From NCBI GenBank assembly GCA_008508345.1, contig QNGE01000285.1, forward strand, positions 220,192 through 284,191: a stretch of 64,000 nt of DNA, given 5' to 3'. The notes below the pieces were generated by a model. The model saw only the letters and a program-made list of their open reading frames with translations, searched no databases and had not been told where the DNA came from. Every line of letters starts with the position of its first letter. Positions within the stretch are counted from its first letter, which is position 1. This DNA comes from Paragonimus westermani (taxonomy: Eukaryota > Platyhelminthes > Trematoda > Plagiorchiida > Troglotrematidae). Below are positions 50,057 to 63,215 of the stretch, piece after piece. A program made the translations under genes and the position numbers.

Positions 50057-53000
50057 GTAAGTGGAAAATAGCTAGAACTGTTTACAATAAACGATTTAAT
50101 TTGGCATGTATCCCAGCAGCAGACAGTCAGTGATAGTTAAGAGTTCTTGTTCAAAATATTCGTCAGCTGACTGGCTATTCCGAATTGTGAACAAAATGCT
50201 AGGCACCAAAAAGCGATTTTCAAGCTACACCTCACTTCAGAGGAATGGAGGGGCGTAAGCTTATAACATGACAAAACTAACATACGCACGAATCACTTTA
50301 TACCAATATTGCTTTCCCCATGAAACAGAAGCATTACACTGGATACCCAGAGGTTTTGATAAAACCTTCAAGACGAATAGGTCACACTTGTACGCGTGAC
50401 AGGCGCAGTGGTCGTTCACTTTGGTGAACATCTTCAGAGTGTAAAAAACATACCCACCACATCTGCTTGTTCATCCTGTGAGTGGTTAACACGGGCAGTA
50501 GTCTTAAAAGGGGTTAACGTAGTCGTGGCTCAGGCTTTCTAGTATCATTGGATAGAAACATACTGAAATCTCACTCTGGAATTCCAAACTGGAGCATAAA
50601 TTACAAAACCTCCTGGTTTCCTCTGAAAGAACGTATGCTGTGACGACAATATAGCTCACCTCTGTCATTTCTGGAACTTTCTTTGTTAACTTTCAACAAT
50701 AAACGAGGTTTGCACTTTGCTAATAATATAGGTGGAGTGATTTCATTTGTCTCGGGCTAAACGTTGCACAGCGCACGATGTACCATAGCAAAATCCTTCG
50801 TTGAAAATGATGAGTTCATATTTTTATAGCTAAGTGTGTACAAACACCACGGCTAGGTTGATCTTATGGAGAAAAAATTTATGCAAACAATTTATTCGGA
50901 AGTGCTGGAACAGGTTTGCTCGTCAGAGTCCACATGCATACACTGTTGGCTTTGGAGGTTTGGCACCGAGAATCAGTTGATAGCGCAAATAAATATTGTG
51001 CGAAAGACAAAAGGTTGCGTATGATGCTTAACAATGTCATGCACCTAAAGTCTGACTGAGCGGTAACGCCACCCCACCTAATTACACTGACCCCTGGTAG
51101 TCTGAAAGACAAAACGTAGCACAAAAAATTGCGTAGTGACAGTATTCCACGCATGCGAGAAAACCATGGGGGTTGTTGACGACTGAGATAGTTTGTTCTA
51201 AGATTAAGGTACTTCTGTTTTAGAACGTAATCTTCTTGTGAATATATCACTACGAGTTTATTACTAGTGTCTACCCAAAACTTTCACGTGAGTACAGTTC
51301 ATCATTATCTTGTGGAGCGAATTCTAAAGACGTTCACAGAAAAGCAATAAGATATGAACATTACCTAGACACTTGGAATGTACGAAACGGTTAGTCAACT
51401 GATTCTTTCTCCAGGTCAATCCAACTAAACCGTACGGGTATTTGTTTCAACAGATTTTACCTCCGTGGTTTTCAACCGATGGTTTTGTGAGCAAGTAATA
51501 TATTAAGACAGAAAGCGTCTTTCACTTCTGAACGGTTTGTTTCCAAGTTAATCAATCAAGCAGTCGACCAAATGATCATGTGATTGATTGTTTTATCATT
51601 CGCTGAAAGCCATTCGAAGGGTTTTATAATTAAATCCGTATAAAATCGAACTACTTGAGCTGATGAACCAAGTTTTTGGAATTGGTAATTAGTTGTGGTG
51701 GGAGGTGCAAAATCGCAAAAACTTTCTAATATATTCAATGCCTATTTGGTTAGCTACAAAGATCTGTCGGACTGTTTAGTTGTCAGAATGAAATCGACCG
51801 ACAATTCCTAAAATTCAACTGTATTGTAGAGGGATTACAAACGTATGAATTACTTTGAAGCACTCATGGTTAAATCAGCGGTATTCCTTCCTCTAAGTTG
51901 CATTCTGGTATGCCTCATGTCGCGGTTGCTTTAAAGCTGCTGTGTAATCGTGAAATAAACGTGCAATGCGGTCACGTAGGTTCTGACCGTGTGGGCGTTG
52001 CTATTTGATGTGAGTAAAAACAGACAAAAGAAAGGCATAAAAACACAGTAGACTGTTGACTACTCCACAAATACAGTGAATTTCTTGATGCAGCATTTCT
52101 CTCTTATCACTAGTCCATGCAACTTGTTTTTTAGTTGTTGCAGATGATGAAGAGTACACAAACGACAAGTCATCTGAGATGACATTTCCAAAAATTTTCT
52201 AATTAGCCACAACACTGTATCGTTAACTGGATTTCCATATGACCTTTAATTTACGACGGTAGCATATTTGAAGATATCTGGAGATGCGACAGGACAGAAT
52301 ACATACACTTCAGTAAATCCCGGAACGGTATGTGAACGTACATTATTACGTTTGGATAACGTGATTACTGGGTCGTATGGAGTGAATAAGCAGGACGTGA
52401 TTATTTCTGCAAAAACAGTGTACACAATTGGTGAGAGATTGACACTATGAGCCTGATCCCCTGTGAGGAGGTATGAGAACTTTAAGGAAGTGAACCCGCT
52501 TTATGCATTGACGCATGCATCCTAGCTAAGTCTGAGGATCATGTGTTCGTTGTGTTAAAAAACGTCGTAGGCAAGCCTCTGGTTTAACCTGAACACTATA
52601 CGCAATTATCAAAGTAGAATGCATAGCATTACGTCAGCTCTGATCGTATACCCAAGGCACTGTCTGAAACTGTCAAATCGATAGACACTGCTTGTTAGGT
52701 ACGTTAAGGAAATGTCCAAATATGTAAATGAGCAACATGAAGTTAGAGTTGGAGGACACAGCGGCTATCCTTTATCATCCGAGTGGCTCTTTCCCGGGGA
52801 ATACTTTGGGTAATTTCATGTTGGCATGTGAGTAGTGGGCTTAGTAACTCTAGAAGTTCATTTCGGTAAAAGGCGTCTACTTATCGGGCTGATGCCTTAC
52901 GAGACCGCAGGAATACTCTGTTTGGTGAGGCTGATTACCGATTACTTTCGAAAAACCAGGCGATTGGTGAGTTGCCGGCAAAGTTATAATAAGTGTTAGA

Positions 53001-54318
53001 GTTGAATAATCATGAATACCTTCCAATTTAATATACTGCTGGTTTTCAACAGCTGCCTTGAATGCACTATTAGTTTGCAAGCACAAGTATATGTTGTTAA
53101 GAACACGGTTGGCATAAACTACTCAGTTGAAATCAGCTACTGGTAAGTGGGAAATATGTAATAAAGATGCCGGCATCAGGGTACTTACCTTGACCTCAAA
53201 ACGCACAAATTATTCGTGATCCGAATTATACCTAACAACGTGTCAGTAAGTTTTTCAAGTTAGGGTCGAAGGAACTGAAATATGACACTCATACCTACCT
53301 CCAAAACAACCGATGGGTAAACTTTATCTTCTGGACTTTCGATCAATGAACATGAACTACGTTGAAGTTAGTGTACCATTCCTGAACAACACTTAGAAAA
53401 CGAAAACAATCTAGGCGGATAAGTTAGGCATTTTTACCCGTATTAGTTGCCATGGCAATGTTTGCTTAAAGTGGCAGAAATTCACTCTCACAGTGATTGT
53501 AAATCACTACTCCCTTCCCCACCGATGTTCGCAGTGACACCGAATAATACGCATCCGTGTCATGCAAAGCTCCCATTGTCACTGATTTTCAGTCTTGCTA
53601 TCAAATGGAACACAATTCCTTCGCATACAAGCGCTTGCTAACGTATGTGGTTTGTTTATAAAGTATTCTTAGTTGACTAGCGTCATGGTAATGAGAGTAA
53701 GTAATTTTCCAATTTGCAATCCTTTGTTTTGTTCTTAGTACTTAATGTAACTCCCACAGAGTTGTTCAACGAGGTGGATAATCTAACTGAACAAATAATG
53801 CATTTGTATACAGTATCGTGAGTAACGTAGCTCAGGGAATAAAATTATGTCCACCTCTGATGAATAGTTCATTTAGCCATTGGAAAAGCTTGACTTTTCT
53901 ATCAAATTACAAACGGAGATAAAAGTGAGTGAATCCGAGCTGCTCTTACTTTTGTGGATGTTAACAATTTTTCATGGTATCAAATTGGACTTTACTTTAA
54001 ATGAAGATAGTAGAACTGATTACATTAGAGCTGTGATGAAGCTGGAAATCACAAAAGCATGTCTTTTAGAGCAACCACGTTGAAAATAAGTCTATCACCG
54101 TTATGTTATTGAAAAACTACCGAGTGTGGCTCATTTTTGCTGTTGTTCAGTTTTGTTTGTGTCATTGAGGGGGAGTTTAACATCTAAACGTTTACGAATT
54201 AATTATTTTTGGACTGGAAACAATCCGATAAATAATGTCTTGTTGACGGCCAACAAAATATTTCAAATTCTATTGTGTAATGAGAGACTTGTCCTGAAGT
54301 AAACTGAACATCATTAAC
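50057..54318. other. no supported gene
   Basis: The minus-strand frame at 50879-51250 (123 codons) is the longest outside the eIF3d fragment but resembles no family and has no supporting features. A 9-bp inverted repeat (AATCAATCA/TGATTGATT) is at 51550-51589. Confidence 0.5.
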
Positions 54319-54424
54319 GAGTGATCGCAGCTCTCGCGCTCTCAGACATTCCAGTCAGCTCATTTCGTGGCTCAACAGTATACTCAGTTCTCTCTGTCGT
54401 CAGAGACCTTCAGTAGTGCATAGT
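54319..54424 (-). mobile_element. diverged SINE tail fragment (copy H)
   Basis: In minus orientation, blocks matching TGATCGCAG, TTCCAGTCAGC and TCAGTAGTGCAT occur in the order and approximate spacing of the SINE tail. It is more diverged than the other copies and the head is absent. Confidence 0.5.
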
Positions 54425-55454
54425 GTGTAGAAGCCACCATTGGTCGCATGGGAAGCGTATTCAGATTCTTGAGGTCGGCTGTGCCAAGGATCGATACTAC
54501 TAAAAAGCTTCAACACCAGAAACGGTTGAAAGTTGTATCGCTCCTTGAAAAGGGTTATCTAGGGACATTTAAGAAAACTCAACACCTGCAATCGGTCCAG
54601 AGTAATGTCCAGTTTGTACGGTGTTGCTCGGTCTGAAGTAGTAACAATTATTAGTTACTTTCCGTTACTGATTCGCAATCGTTTTATTTATTTGAAGCCG
54701 TCGCTTTTTTGCTGAAAGGCAGAAGGCTGATACCCACACCAACTACACAACTTTGTTATAGTAGCTCTACATATTCTGAAGTTGAGTCCACGGCTTTCAT
54801 CGTGGAGTCCTGTACCGCTCGAGTAAATTTCACAAGATAACTGTTCTCGGGCTTAAATGACCTAAACGAGAAAGATCGTTGCAGGATCAGTTCTGTTGTC
54901 GTCCACATAGTCATTTTCCGCAGCCCGTTTAAGAACGTTAATTCGGAAAGTAAATGTGCAGAGATTTGTCGGGTATTCAATAACGGTTATCGAAACGGCC
55001 GCATGACAGCAAAATTTCATTCATCAGAAATCTTGATATACACAAGTTGGCTGCTAAATTGAAATTTGTAAATAGCCCTAACTCTTGAAGGGTGGATAAG
55101 CAGCTCGAACAACCTCTTGTGCAACGTCATCGCGAATTTTGCCACATTGTGTAATCATTATAATTGCGTTATCGTTGGAGCTATTTCTGGAATCCTGTGT
55201 TTCGCAGGGTGAAAAATCATTTGCCGACAGTTTTCGTGCTAAATAGTGGTTGTGATTTTGCTGTTGCGTTAAAACTTACTGCGCTCACGTAGCTTTTGAA
55301 GTCGAATAATGAAAAAAGGTGTTCTGCGACATTACTTCCAAGGCAAAAAGAGAGGACATTTTAAGAATATCAGGTTTAGTCAGTGGGGTTAATATCAGTG
55401 AGAGATAATGATGGTAGCGAGGTTGATCGAATGTTCAGTTGTGAGAACTCACTC

Positions 55455-55657
55455 ATGTTTAATGTGTGGTCGGTGGCGCAATGGTCACCACGGTTGCCAC
55501 CCGAAAATTTGGTTGGAGTTCTAGTTCTTGCCATGACAAAAAATATCTGTTGGTGTAAACCTCTAATGGAGGCAAAATTTAAGCCTTGTGCTTCCTTTCG
55601 AAAGCCGTGTGGGAGATCTGTGGGGATGCCACAGCTGTGATCACTTGTTGGTGAAGT
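55455..55657 (+). mobile_element. tRNA-derived SINE (copy F) with intact box A
   Basis: Plus-strand copy containing AATGTG-GGTC, a consensus-quality box A (TGGCGCAATGG, 55474-55484), CGGTTGCC, GGAGTTCTAG (degraded box B), CTTGCCATG and the tail CTTCCTTTCGAAAG. A short 5' region and a diverged tail are present. Confidence 0.7.
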
Positions 55658-55879
55658 CTAATGTGTATGGAGACCAAAATTCTCTACTATTCATCAACAA
55701 TTGAAGAGTCGCTCAACAAGTCAACGATTTCTGTGATTTCAACCTGTAAAATAGTCCTAGTCGAGGGATCATCGATTGCAATTAACAGGTCAGCTACTGT
55801 GACTCCTCTCGGGGTGATATGACAAACTGAACACTTTCACCACCGAATGTGGCTGAGCTTTCACATATAGTTATCCAGC

Positions 55880-55985
55880 TGTGTCTAATGCGAAGTCGAT
55901 GGTGCAGTGATACAAAAGGCTGTCCTATAAAAGTGTGGTCAGAGGCCTAATTCCAGTCGTCACAAGAAAATGAATAACTGTAACA
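55880..55985 (+). mobile_element. diverged SINE head fragment (copy G)
   Basis: TGTCTAATGCGAAGTCGATG followed by GTGCAGTGAT matches the SINE head, then CACAAG...TGAATAACTG matches the block just after box B. It lies about 220 bp from copy F in the same orientation. Box B is degraded and there is no tail. Confidence 0.55.
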
Positions 55986-57672
55986 TATAACGCGAGCAAA
56001 AGTGTAATATAATGCTAATTTTGGACAGAGATCGGCTACGGTGTCTTTGAATGCAGGCGTTGAATTCAGTTATGGGTGTTGTTTAACCTGAACCAATGAA
56101 ATTGTTGTCATAAAAACGAATGATCAGAAAATATAACAGTTATTACAGTTTACAATAAATCCGGACAGAATCCAAAATACCTACGAAGCAGTTTAACCGT
56201 GTAACAAAACTGTTTTGTTAAGCTCATCTGGTGTTACTTAGAAAGATATTTTGTACTTTGCCTTTATGGGAATGTCGTGCAGATTCAAAGTGAACTAAAC
56301 AGCTTCAATGAAGTCCTCACAGTTTAACAGGTCGGGTGAGTGATGCTCCTCAGGTCACTCGAAATGAAATACTTTTTCAAATTTCACTTGATATTCAGAT
56401 TTATGTTTCCATTCAAATGTGTACTTCAGAAGGCGTCTGCTAATTCTCTGTTCAATAATTTTGCCAATTCTAACTGATCCTCCAGGTTGTTTGTCACACA
56501 CCGAAAAGGTGCTTGTTCTTTCCCATTCAGGCATTGTGTACGAATGACAGAGAACCACACTTCTACCTGGTTATCTTGCTCAGACATATATTGCGTATAT
56601 CTCCGTCCGGTGAAAATCCTGGTGTTTAAAATATTGGTTGCTTTCTGCTCTACAACCATTTGTTTGTTTCACGTCTGTCTGAAAATTGTTTGCAAACATT
56701 TTGTTTGACCGTGTGATTAAATTTCTCAAATGAATTAATCGAATTTTTGTCACAGAGAGGTAACTGACAAGAAATTTCTTCAAAGTGACTGTTAACTCTG
56801 TGATCACATGTACAGAATCGAATGTCTTTCACTGAATAAACTTCGTATAATGAAAATATTCTGACAGTTTCGCCAAACCTTATTGTCACAGTAACAGCTG
56901 ATGTCATTCAGAGCCACGTGTTTGAACAACAATTATGGATATATGCTAACCATTCACAGGTTCTGGGTATCTTAGCGAGTTTTCTCCGAACTCGTGTTAT
57001 TTTCAGCGCAAGCCTGTGATCACCCTCTTGGTTACCGAGGAATAGTCAAGGGTTGGTAGTCACATCAACGCACCACAGTGTTCTTGATTAACAGTGAGGT
57101 GCGGCTCAGATAAACCGTGTTGTTGCACATTTACTCATCGCTTGGTCGCACCCTACGTAAACAGCTAACTGTATGCTATCCAAAGGAAATACAAATGAAT
57201 AAGCATGTAATGGAAGTCGTCAAAGCATGTCAAGCCGACTATACTTGAACCAGAATCTACATAGAAGAAATCAGTAGTAAGCCAGTGGAATACAATCTTT
57301 TGGAGCTGACAAACGAATGCTTGTACACTGACAAAAGTTCCAGTGTATAAAAAGCTAAGCAGATTTGCCTGTCTGACCGTTTTTGATCATAAACAGTTAA
57401 TGATACGAACAGCTGTTTTCCATTATTCTCATTGGGCTTTTATAGTTACATGGCGTATATGCGATTTACCTAGGAAAATTTAGAACAAGTCAAGTGGATC
57501 ATTAAAGTTATAGACTTGGGACGGATCACAGTCTACTGGAGGACACTGGGTGTGTTGGTGAATGTGTGGCACCGTCACACGTGTCCGCCGTGAGACACAT
57601 ATTCATCAGTACCAACTGGTGCACTCTTGCTTGGGTTTCAAGTAGTTGTGGAGTAATTGGCCAAGGGTAGAA
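55986..57672. other. no supported gene
   Basis: On the minus strand between 56355 and 56907 four open frames overlap in different phases, a pattern that could come from a decayed coding sequence. No protein family is recognised. Confidence 0.45.
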
Positions 57673-57775
57673 GCATGTATCTTACGTAACTGCAAGAACC
57701 CTATGAGAAATACCAAGAATCGCTGTTCGCATAACAGAATTTTTATGGATTCTATGGGAATGAAATCTTGTTGAG
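57673..57775 (+). repeat. dispersed repeat, copy 2
   Basis: Second copy of the repeat at 26726-26835. It lies just upstream of a small open frame with a good splice donor (57794-57932). The family and borders are uncertain. Confidence 0.6.
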
Positions 57776-57793
57776 TCTTGAAAATCAGTGATA

Positions 57794-57932
57794 ATGAGTG
57801 GAAAATCTCTGGCCATCATTTCGGCGGTATTAGTTAGCAATAGAGGAAACTTTTGTGTTGTGAAAACTGTTGATACGGGTGTGAAACTGTTGACAGACCA
57901 GGCAGCATTGTTCCAGACTTACAGTTCTTTAG
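57794..57932 (+). CDS. candidate first coding exon with strong donor
   Basis: An ATG at 57794 opens MSGKSLAIISAVLV and runs to TTTAG|GTAAGT at 57932-57933. An ATG also occurs at 57788, two codons upstream. The hydrophobic start could be a weak signal sequence or membrane segment. The copy of the dispersed repeat ends less than 20 bp upstream, which argues for caution. Not recognised; no second exon was found. Confidence 0.2.
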
Positions 57933-60900
57933 GTAAGTTACGATTATGTTGTTCGTTTCACATAAAAATTATGGCATCAAAATTGTTAAAACAGTATTGT
58001 AACAGCTTTCTTTGATCAGTCATTCCTTGGGGTAGCACGATAAATCATGTAAATCTGACAATATATGTTTAACTGTTGGGTACACTGGATGGCAACGATG
58101 GGTTGCAGCACATATGATTTTGAGGATGAGTACTTATTTAAATTGGGATAATTGTACCTCATCTACACATTTTTCACAAGAGCAGATTTCATCTTAAGAA
58201 CTCCACATATGTTCAAAAGTTCAGCGTTGGTTCAAATCATCCAACCAGTAATGCCCATTTTAGTGCGCAAACAGTGAAACCTAAAAACCACGCTGATAAC
58301 TGGGAACAACCGAATTGCGGATAAGCGACCATCCTTGCTCACCGTGTTCAAGGGAGTCCCCTACATAACCATCCAAAAGACCAACGGTCATTCATCACTT
58401 TGACTTACATCGTTTTTTGAGGTCAGTCACATTATCAGATGCATGAACCGATATACACACTGGGCCATTGTTTATTTCAAATATAGTAAAATTTTCCGAA
58501 CAGCGGTCAGTCTTGTGCGTGTCAAAAATATTAATGCTATCAATTTCAGCGAAAGATACCTTTTATTTGCCCTCATTTTTTGGCCGGCGTGTATTAGAGT
58601 CGCCTTAATAATAGATAAAATTTACGCTGAGGTGTCCCAAAATGACCGTGCGGAATTCTCCAACCTACCTCTTCACGTTCACCTACATAACAACTCATAT
58701 GGCATTCTTCGCCATGGATAAAACACGCAGATGTCTTCTGGCAAAATCGTCACTGTGCTGCTGATACAGAAACATTGTTGGTACGATTTACGTTCGGTTT
58801 CTTACACCTGTATTGCTTTACTACGACCACAGTGCCGGCTATCGTGGATGTAACTTCAGTCAATTTTATGAGATTAGTGTAGCGTTTGTTGTAGAACGAT
58901 TTTAGACATGTTGAACCAAGTAGTCCATACAGTTGCCGAATACTACGTCGAAAATGTCTCGTGTTTCCAGCCGCACTCAGAACAGATGGATGAGTCAGAC
59001 AAGGAAGGTTTCATATTCACGAGTTCTTTCTAAGGTATTCACTGATATGTATGGGCGTGGAACTGTAGTGACACATGCGAGTACGAAATTTGCAAACCGG
59101 TAGTTATCTCTGAGGTCTCAGAAATGTACTTAAGTATAACCTCTTCTACTGGGGATAGCAGAACAACGGTTTGTGCGCACTATCTTTTATAATTGTACGG
59201 AACATGTCCATAGTAAACTGCTGACCAAATCGAATAGTTGGCACCATTTCACAAGTTTAAACCTAAATTATATACTTGGTTTTCCTTATATCTCAAACAG
59301 CATCGTGTTTTTCTCTTCCCAGTGACCGCACAGACAAAGAAAACTCATGTTTTTCACTTGCAACTATTGCCCGCTTTCTCCGCTTGACATGTCGTTTCGT
59401 CCCCAGGGCAAGGAAAATTTTCAAAATCCCCAAGATCGTGAAAGTATTGGGACCTTTGAGCGCACTGTGACCTTGGCAGTTCATATTTTATATTACTCAT
59501 CGCCTACACTACACTGGTCTGCTAGTCCAGTTCTTCCGCTGAGAATCTGTAACCGACATTAAATTGCGCTGGTGAAGGTGTATTCCACTCAGCCAACTCA
59601 TTTCTGACTTTGTTCATCATCTAACCTAGCTCTCAACGCGTCCAGCATAGAGAAAAGTAACCGAAAGTTTTAAATGGAAAATGGCATAACGCGAGTGCAG
59701 GGTCAATAAAAGCGACTAAACCTAACCTTATATAAAGATTGTACGTTAAGTTGTTGACCTTACGTGTGGACATGAACTCAGTTAACTGTTTTGTCGTCAG
59801 TATTATTCAGTTGTACAGCATTCAATCCTCTTAGTCACAGAAAATGATATAAGTCTCACGGCCTCTGAAATTAACGGCATCGTTCCCGTCATCTCCTTCG
59901 TTTTTTAATTACCAAAACAATTCCACCATATTCTTAGCCTGCAGTGACGAAGGATTTACTTCCTTGAGTTATTTCGTTGAGCTGATTCGTGAAGTAGCTA
60001 TCTTCATGGAGCATAAACACGTTTGATTGAGCAGCTCACAGGTCGTTGCACTTTATTCCGTCATGCTAAGGTATGTTTGTAAATAAATGTCATTTACTAG
60101 AAGGTATTACAATCTGCAAAAATAAGGATATACCATGCTAAGCAATATTGATGATATTGATGGTAATTTTGCAAAGAATTTATTTTATTACAGAAGGTTT
60201 TTTTCTTATTAAATAGCGAATTTTGCTTGCGAATTCCCAGATAATGAATGGTGTTTGACAAGCCAAGACGACACTTGATAAAACGCTTTGTGCTACCAAC
60301 GGTATGTATTTCTACATGCCATGAACATACACTGGGTATTTCCGTAAAGCTTGCGGGAAAATATTATGCGTAAGATGTATCAATTTAACTGTTTGTTGTT
60401 TCCAACCCAATAAATTCAGATTTGAAGATCAAGTTAATATATGTATAAGTTCTCATGACAGCAGGATAACGTTAATTGCGACGGTTTCGAAGCCAGGTAA
60501 CTAAAAGTTTATTCATCAAGTATCCACCTGAACAGAGATTGGTGGGTTTCTTTTTTTATCTTGCAGGACATCCGTCAGTCGAAAATATTTTGGTTGGCGG
60601 AATTATCGATTGTGGATGACAGACTGAGTGTTGTCTCCTAAATGAATAAGGATGCAGCCTTACCAAACAGATACCCTTCCTTGCATTCTAGTTCGGTTAT
60701 TTTATTAAACATAATACAAACAAGAGGACATGGTAGGGCTCATGAACACATCCAAAGCACATTGACTACGTTTGTGTGGTCCAGTTTCGCACAGGTCACC
60801 TCACTTTACGTCGTTACATTCGTTGGCTGTTCATGTTTACCCTGAACCCTAGGCTGCTTTATCAGTAGACTATGTCCATTCAAGGCAAGGAAGTACCAAC

Positions 60901-62621
60901 AAACCACCAGCTATCAAACCTCGACAATAGGGACATTCAGCGGGTTTAGTGTAACCTGTGCTGAGTTGACAGGAGTTATCTTATCTTTGAACTAGCGATG
61001 ACAATTTTCTCACCGAACTCAACAACGCTGCTAATGCGTTTGACACCATAATTTTTACCTGATAGCAAACAATTACTGACGAAATTAAGACCTCTAATTA
61101 ATTTCAGTTGAGTCCACCCAGCGAAAGTGGGTGTCTAACTTGCTTTGCTGTGGTGATCCGTTTGATTGGCACATTGCAAATTCGGTTGAAGCTATTTTAA
61201 TACCTGAACCATACACTACCTCACTGATACCATAGAACGCAGCCGTTGCAAGTCTCGGATGTCATATCTAGTTGTGGCTCACATGTTCCTGTGATTTATC
61301 CATGGCAGAAATCAGGTGAAATGCAAATTGACCTCATGCTTGCAAAATCTGAGCAAAATATAAGATGCTGCCTAATGAAGGTCAAAGTACAAATTCAGCC
61401 AGGATATAAAACGGTTAATACGTAAAATGTTCGAGGATCTGATCAACACAGAAGAGGCTGGCAACCAACCTAATTTTAAAGAGCCTTACTTCAGATATAG
61501 AATCAAACTAAGCAGAACCAATGCAGCACTTCAGAAAGTACGTTTTTTTATTTCGCTCTTAATCTTCCTCATTTTGATTAAACAATAAAAGACGCGAAAT
61601 TTGACTCGTCCGAAAAAAGGTACGCGAAGAACAGTGGAACAATATGATGGTCGGAATAGTAATTTAAGAATAAAGCAATCAGGTCTAATCAAATTGTGAT
61701 CCATTGTTTTAATACCTTCAGGGGTAGAGTTCAGAATTATTTAACTAGCGCAGTATACTATCACGGGTAAATAGTGCTGTATTTTCATCCTGGCCGACCT
61801 TAATGAGCAACCTTTGCACGCAACATGGTTAGTCAGTTACCAGCATATACAAAACTCAGTATTCACGCTCTTTATAATAGCCGACATAATTAAAGCCGTG
61901 AAACTCTTCAGTACTGTATAGATTAAATAAATCTAGTCTGAAACGAGTGAATAATATTGAATAAATTCCGAATCAGAAGCTATTCGGCGTTATTGGTTGT
62001 ATACAACTGCCCTATCGTTGGTAGAACTTTTGATAGTTGAACAACTTTGATTGCAGGACAACGGTATTTGTCCGCAATAGGTCAAAACATGCGGCACCGA
62101 ACGATACCCAACGTCTTCAGGGTTTTAGATAAACGGGTAGCATTTTCTCTGTCATGGAGAATGCACACTGCTATTCTCGTGAACAGCTAGTCCACATTTA
62201 ACAAAACATTTGTTTGAAACGAGGACAGTTTCGGTGAAATCGTCTCACTGTTTCCTGTGAAGAGTATGTTGGAAAATTTCCGACGGATGATTCCAACACC
62301 AACTTTGTAATGTAAATTCTGGACGAAACAAGGAAAACGCATGAAATATTTCGTTTTGGTGTTAGGTATTGATATGCCTGACTTAACAATAAATTGATTT
62401 AAGTTGATCATAAATTTGTAAGAAGTGCTTTCTGGATTACGCGGTGGACACTTGACGCTGTTATAATCTACAGAAATCTGTTGTGACATGTGTGTATCAC
62501 AGTAAAAAACAGAGACACCTTTCGGTTATTATAACAACCCGAAGTAAAATGTGTAAAGATACCATATTCAGCCATCTTCACACCAACCAATGTCTTTTCA
62601 TTCAGAGTTTTATGTTGACTT
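57933..62621. other. no supported gene
   Basis: A 92-codon frame at 58443-58721 has a hydrophobic middle (LLFALIFWPACIRVALII) but no other support. The interval 59276-59562 is open in three frames over about 190 bp, unrecognised. Confidence 0.5.
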
Positions 62622-62924
62622 ATGGGACAGTATGCATACCGAAAACAGTTGTTTCTCGAAAACGGAAGTGAGAAACAAGAGACTGTTTGTTTACCTGACG
62701 AATTCTGTCATACCTTACGGGATGCGTGTGGACCAGAGTGGAGCAAGGTTATTAAAAACAAAAGCACGATCACACACACGTACAGTCAGTATGTAATTCG
62801 TCAAGGTAGTACTTTGAAGCAGCCGAATATTTACCCCATCGATAGAAGCGTCATTACTTCTATACGCAAAATCTCACTGTACCTACCGGTTCCAACTTGG
62901 ACGCCAGGCCTCTCGCGTGGTTAA
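62622..62924 (+). CDS. unrecognised 100-codon open frame
   Basis: ATG to TAA with an in-frame TGA two codons upstream, so the start is unambiguous if it is used. The product would be soluble and slightly basic, containing CLPDEFCHTLRDACGPEW and a C-terminal TWTPGLSRG. No domain, signal peptide or membrane segment is apparent. A second open frame overlaps from 62590 in another phase. Open frames of this length are expected by chance in a window of this size, so coding status is doubtful. Confidence 0.25.
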   Translation: MGQYAYRKQLFLENGSEKQETVCLPDEFCHTLRDACGPEWSKVIKNKSTITHTYSQYVIRQGSTLKQPNIYPIDRSVITSIRKISLYLPVPTWTPGLSRG

Positions 62925-62985
62925 AACGGAGCGAAAGTTGTGTAACACAGCATTCTAGCATGTATTGGCTTGAGTTGAGCGTGAA

Positions 62986-63215
62986 ATGAAACAGACCTCA
63001 GCATCTGGCTTTGCACAACCAGTGAGGCGTGAACAACATGCATCCTCGAGCCCATGTCACTTGTTAACATCTCGACATGAGGACATGGATTTCAGAATCA
63101 TCAGCAAAGTCAAAGATCGACGGCTGCTTCAATTCGCTGAGGCTGCTGCTGCTTACAGGTGGCAACTGTACCTCGTACACCAGAGAGTCATGATCGTCAG
63201 TCTAAAACTGCCATG
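62986..63215 (+). CDS. candidate exon with donor, alanine-run segment
   Basis: An open frame running to CATG|GTAAGT at 63215-63216. It contains EDMDFRIISKV and an alanine-rich stretch (EAAAAYRW). Acceptor choices upstream (ACAACCAG, GACATGAG) are weak. The frame differs from that of 62622-62924, so the two are not one continuous coding sequence. Not recognised. Confidence 0.2.

Noticed and set aside
50879..51250. 123-codon minus-strand open frame as a gene
   Set aside because: Length is within chance expectation for 64 kb, and there is no domain, no compositional bias and no splice support.
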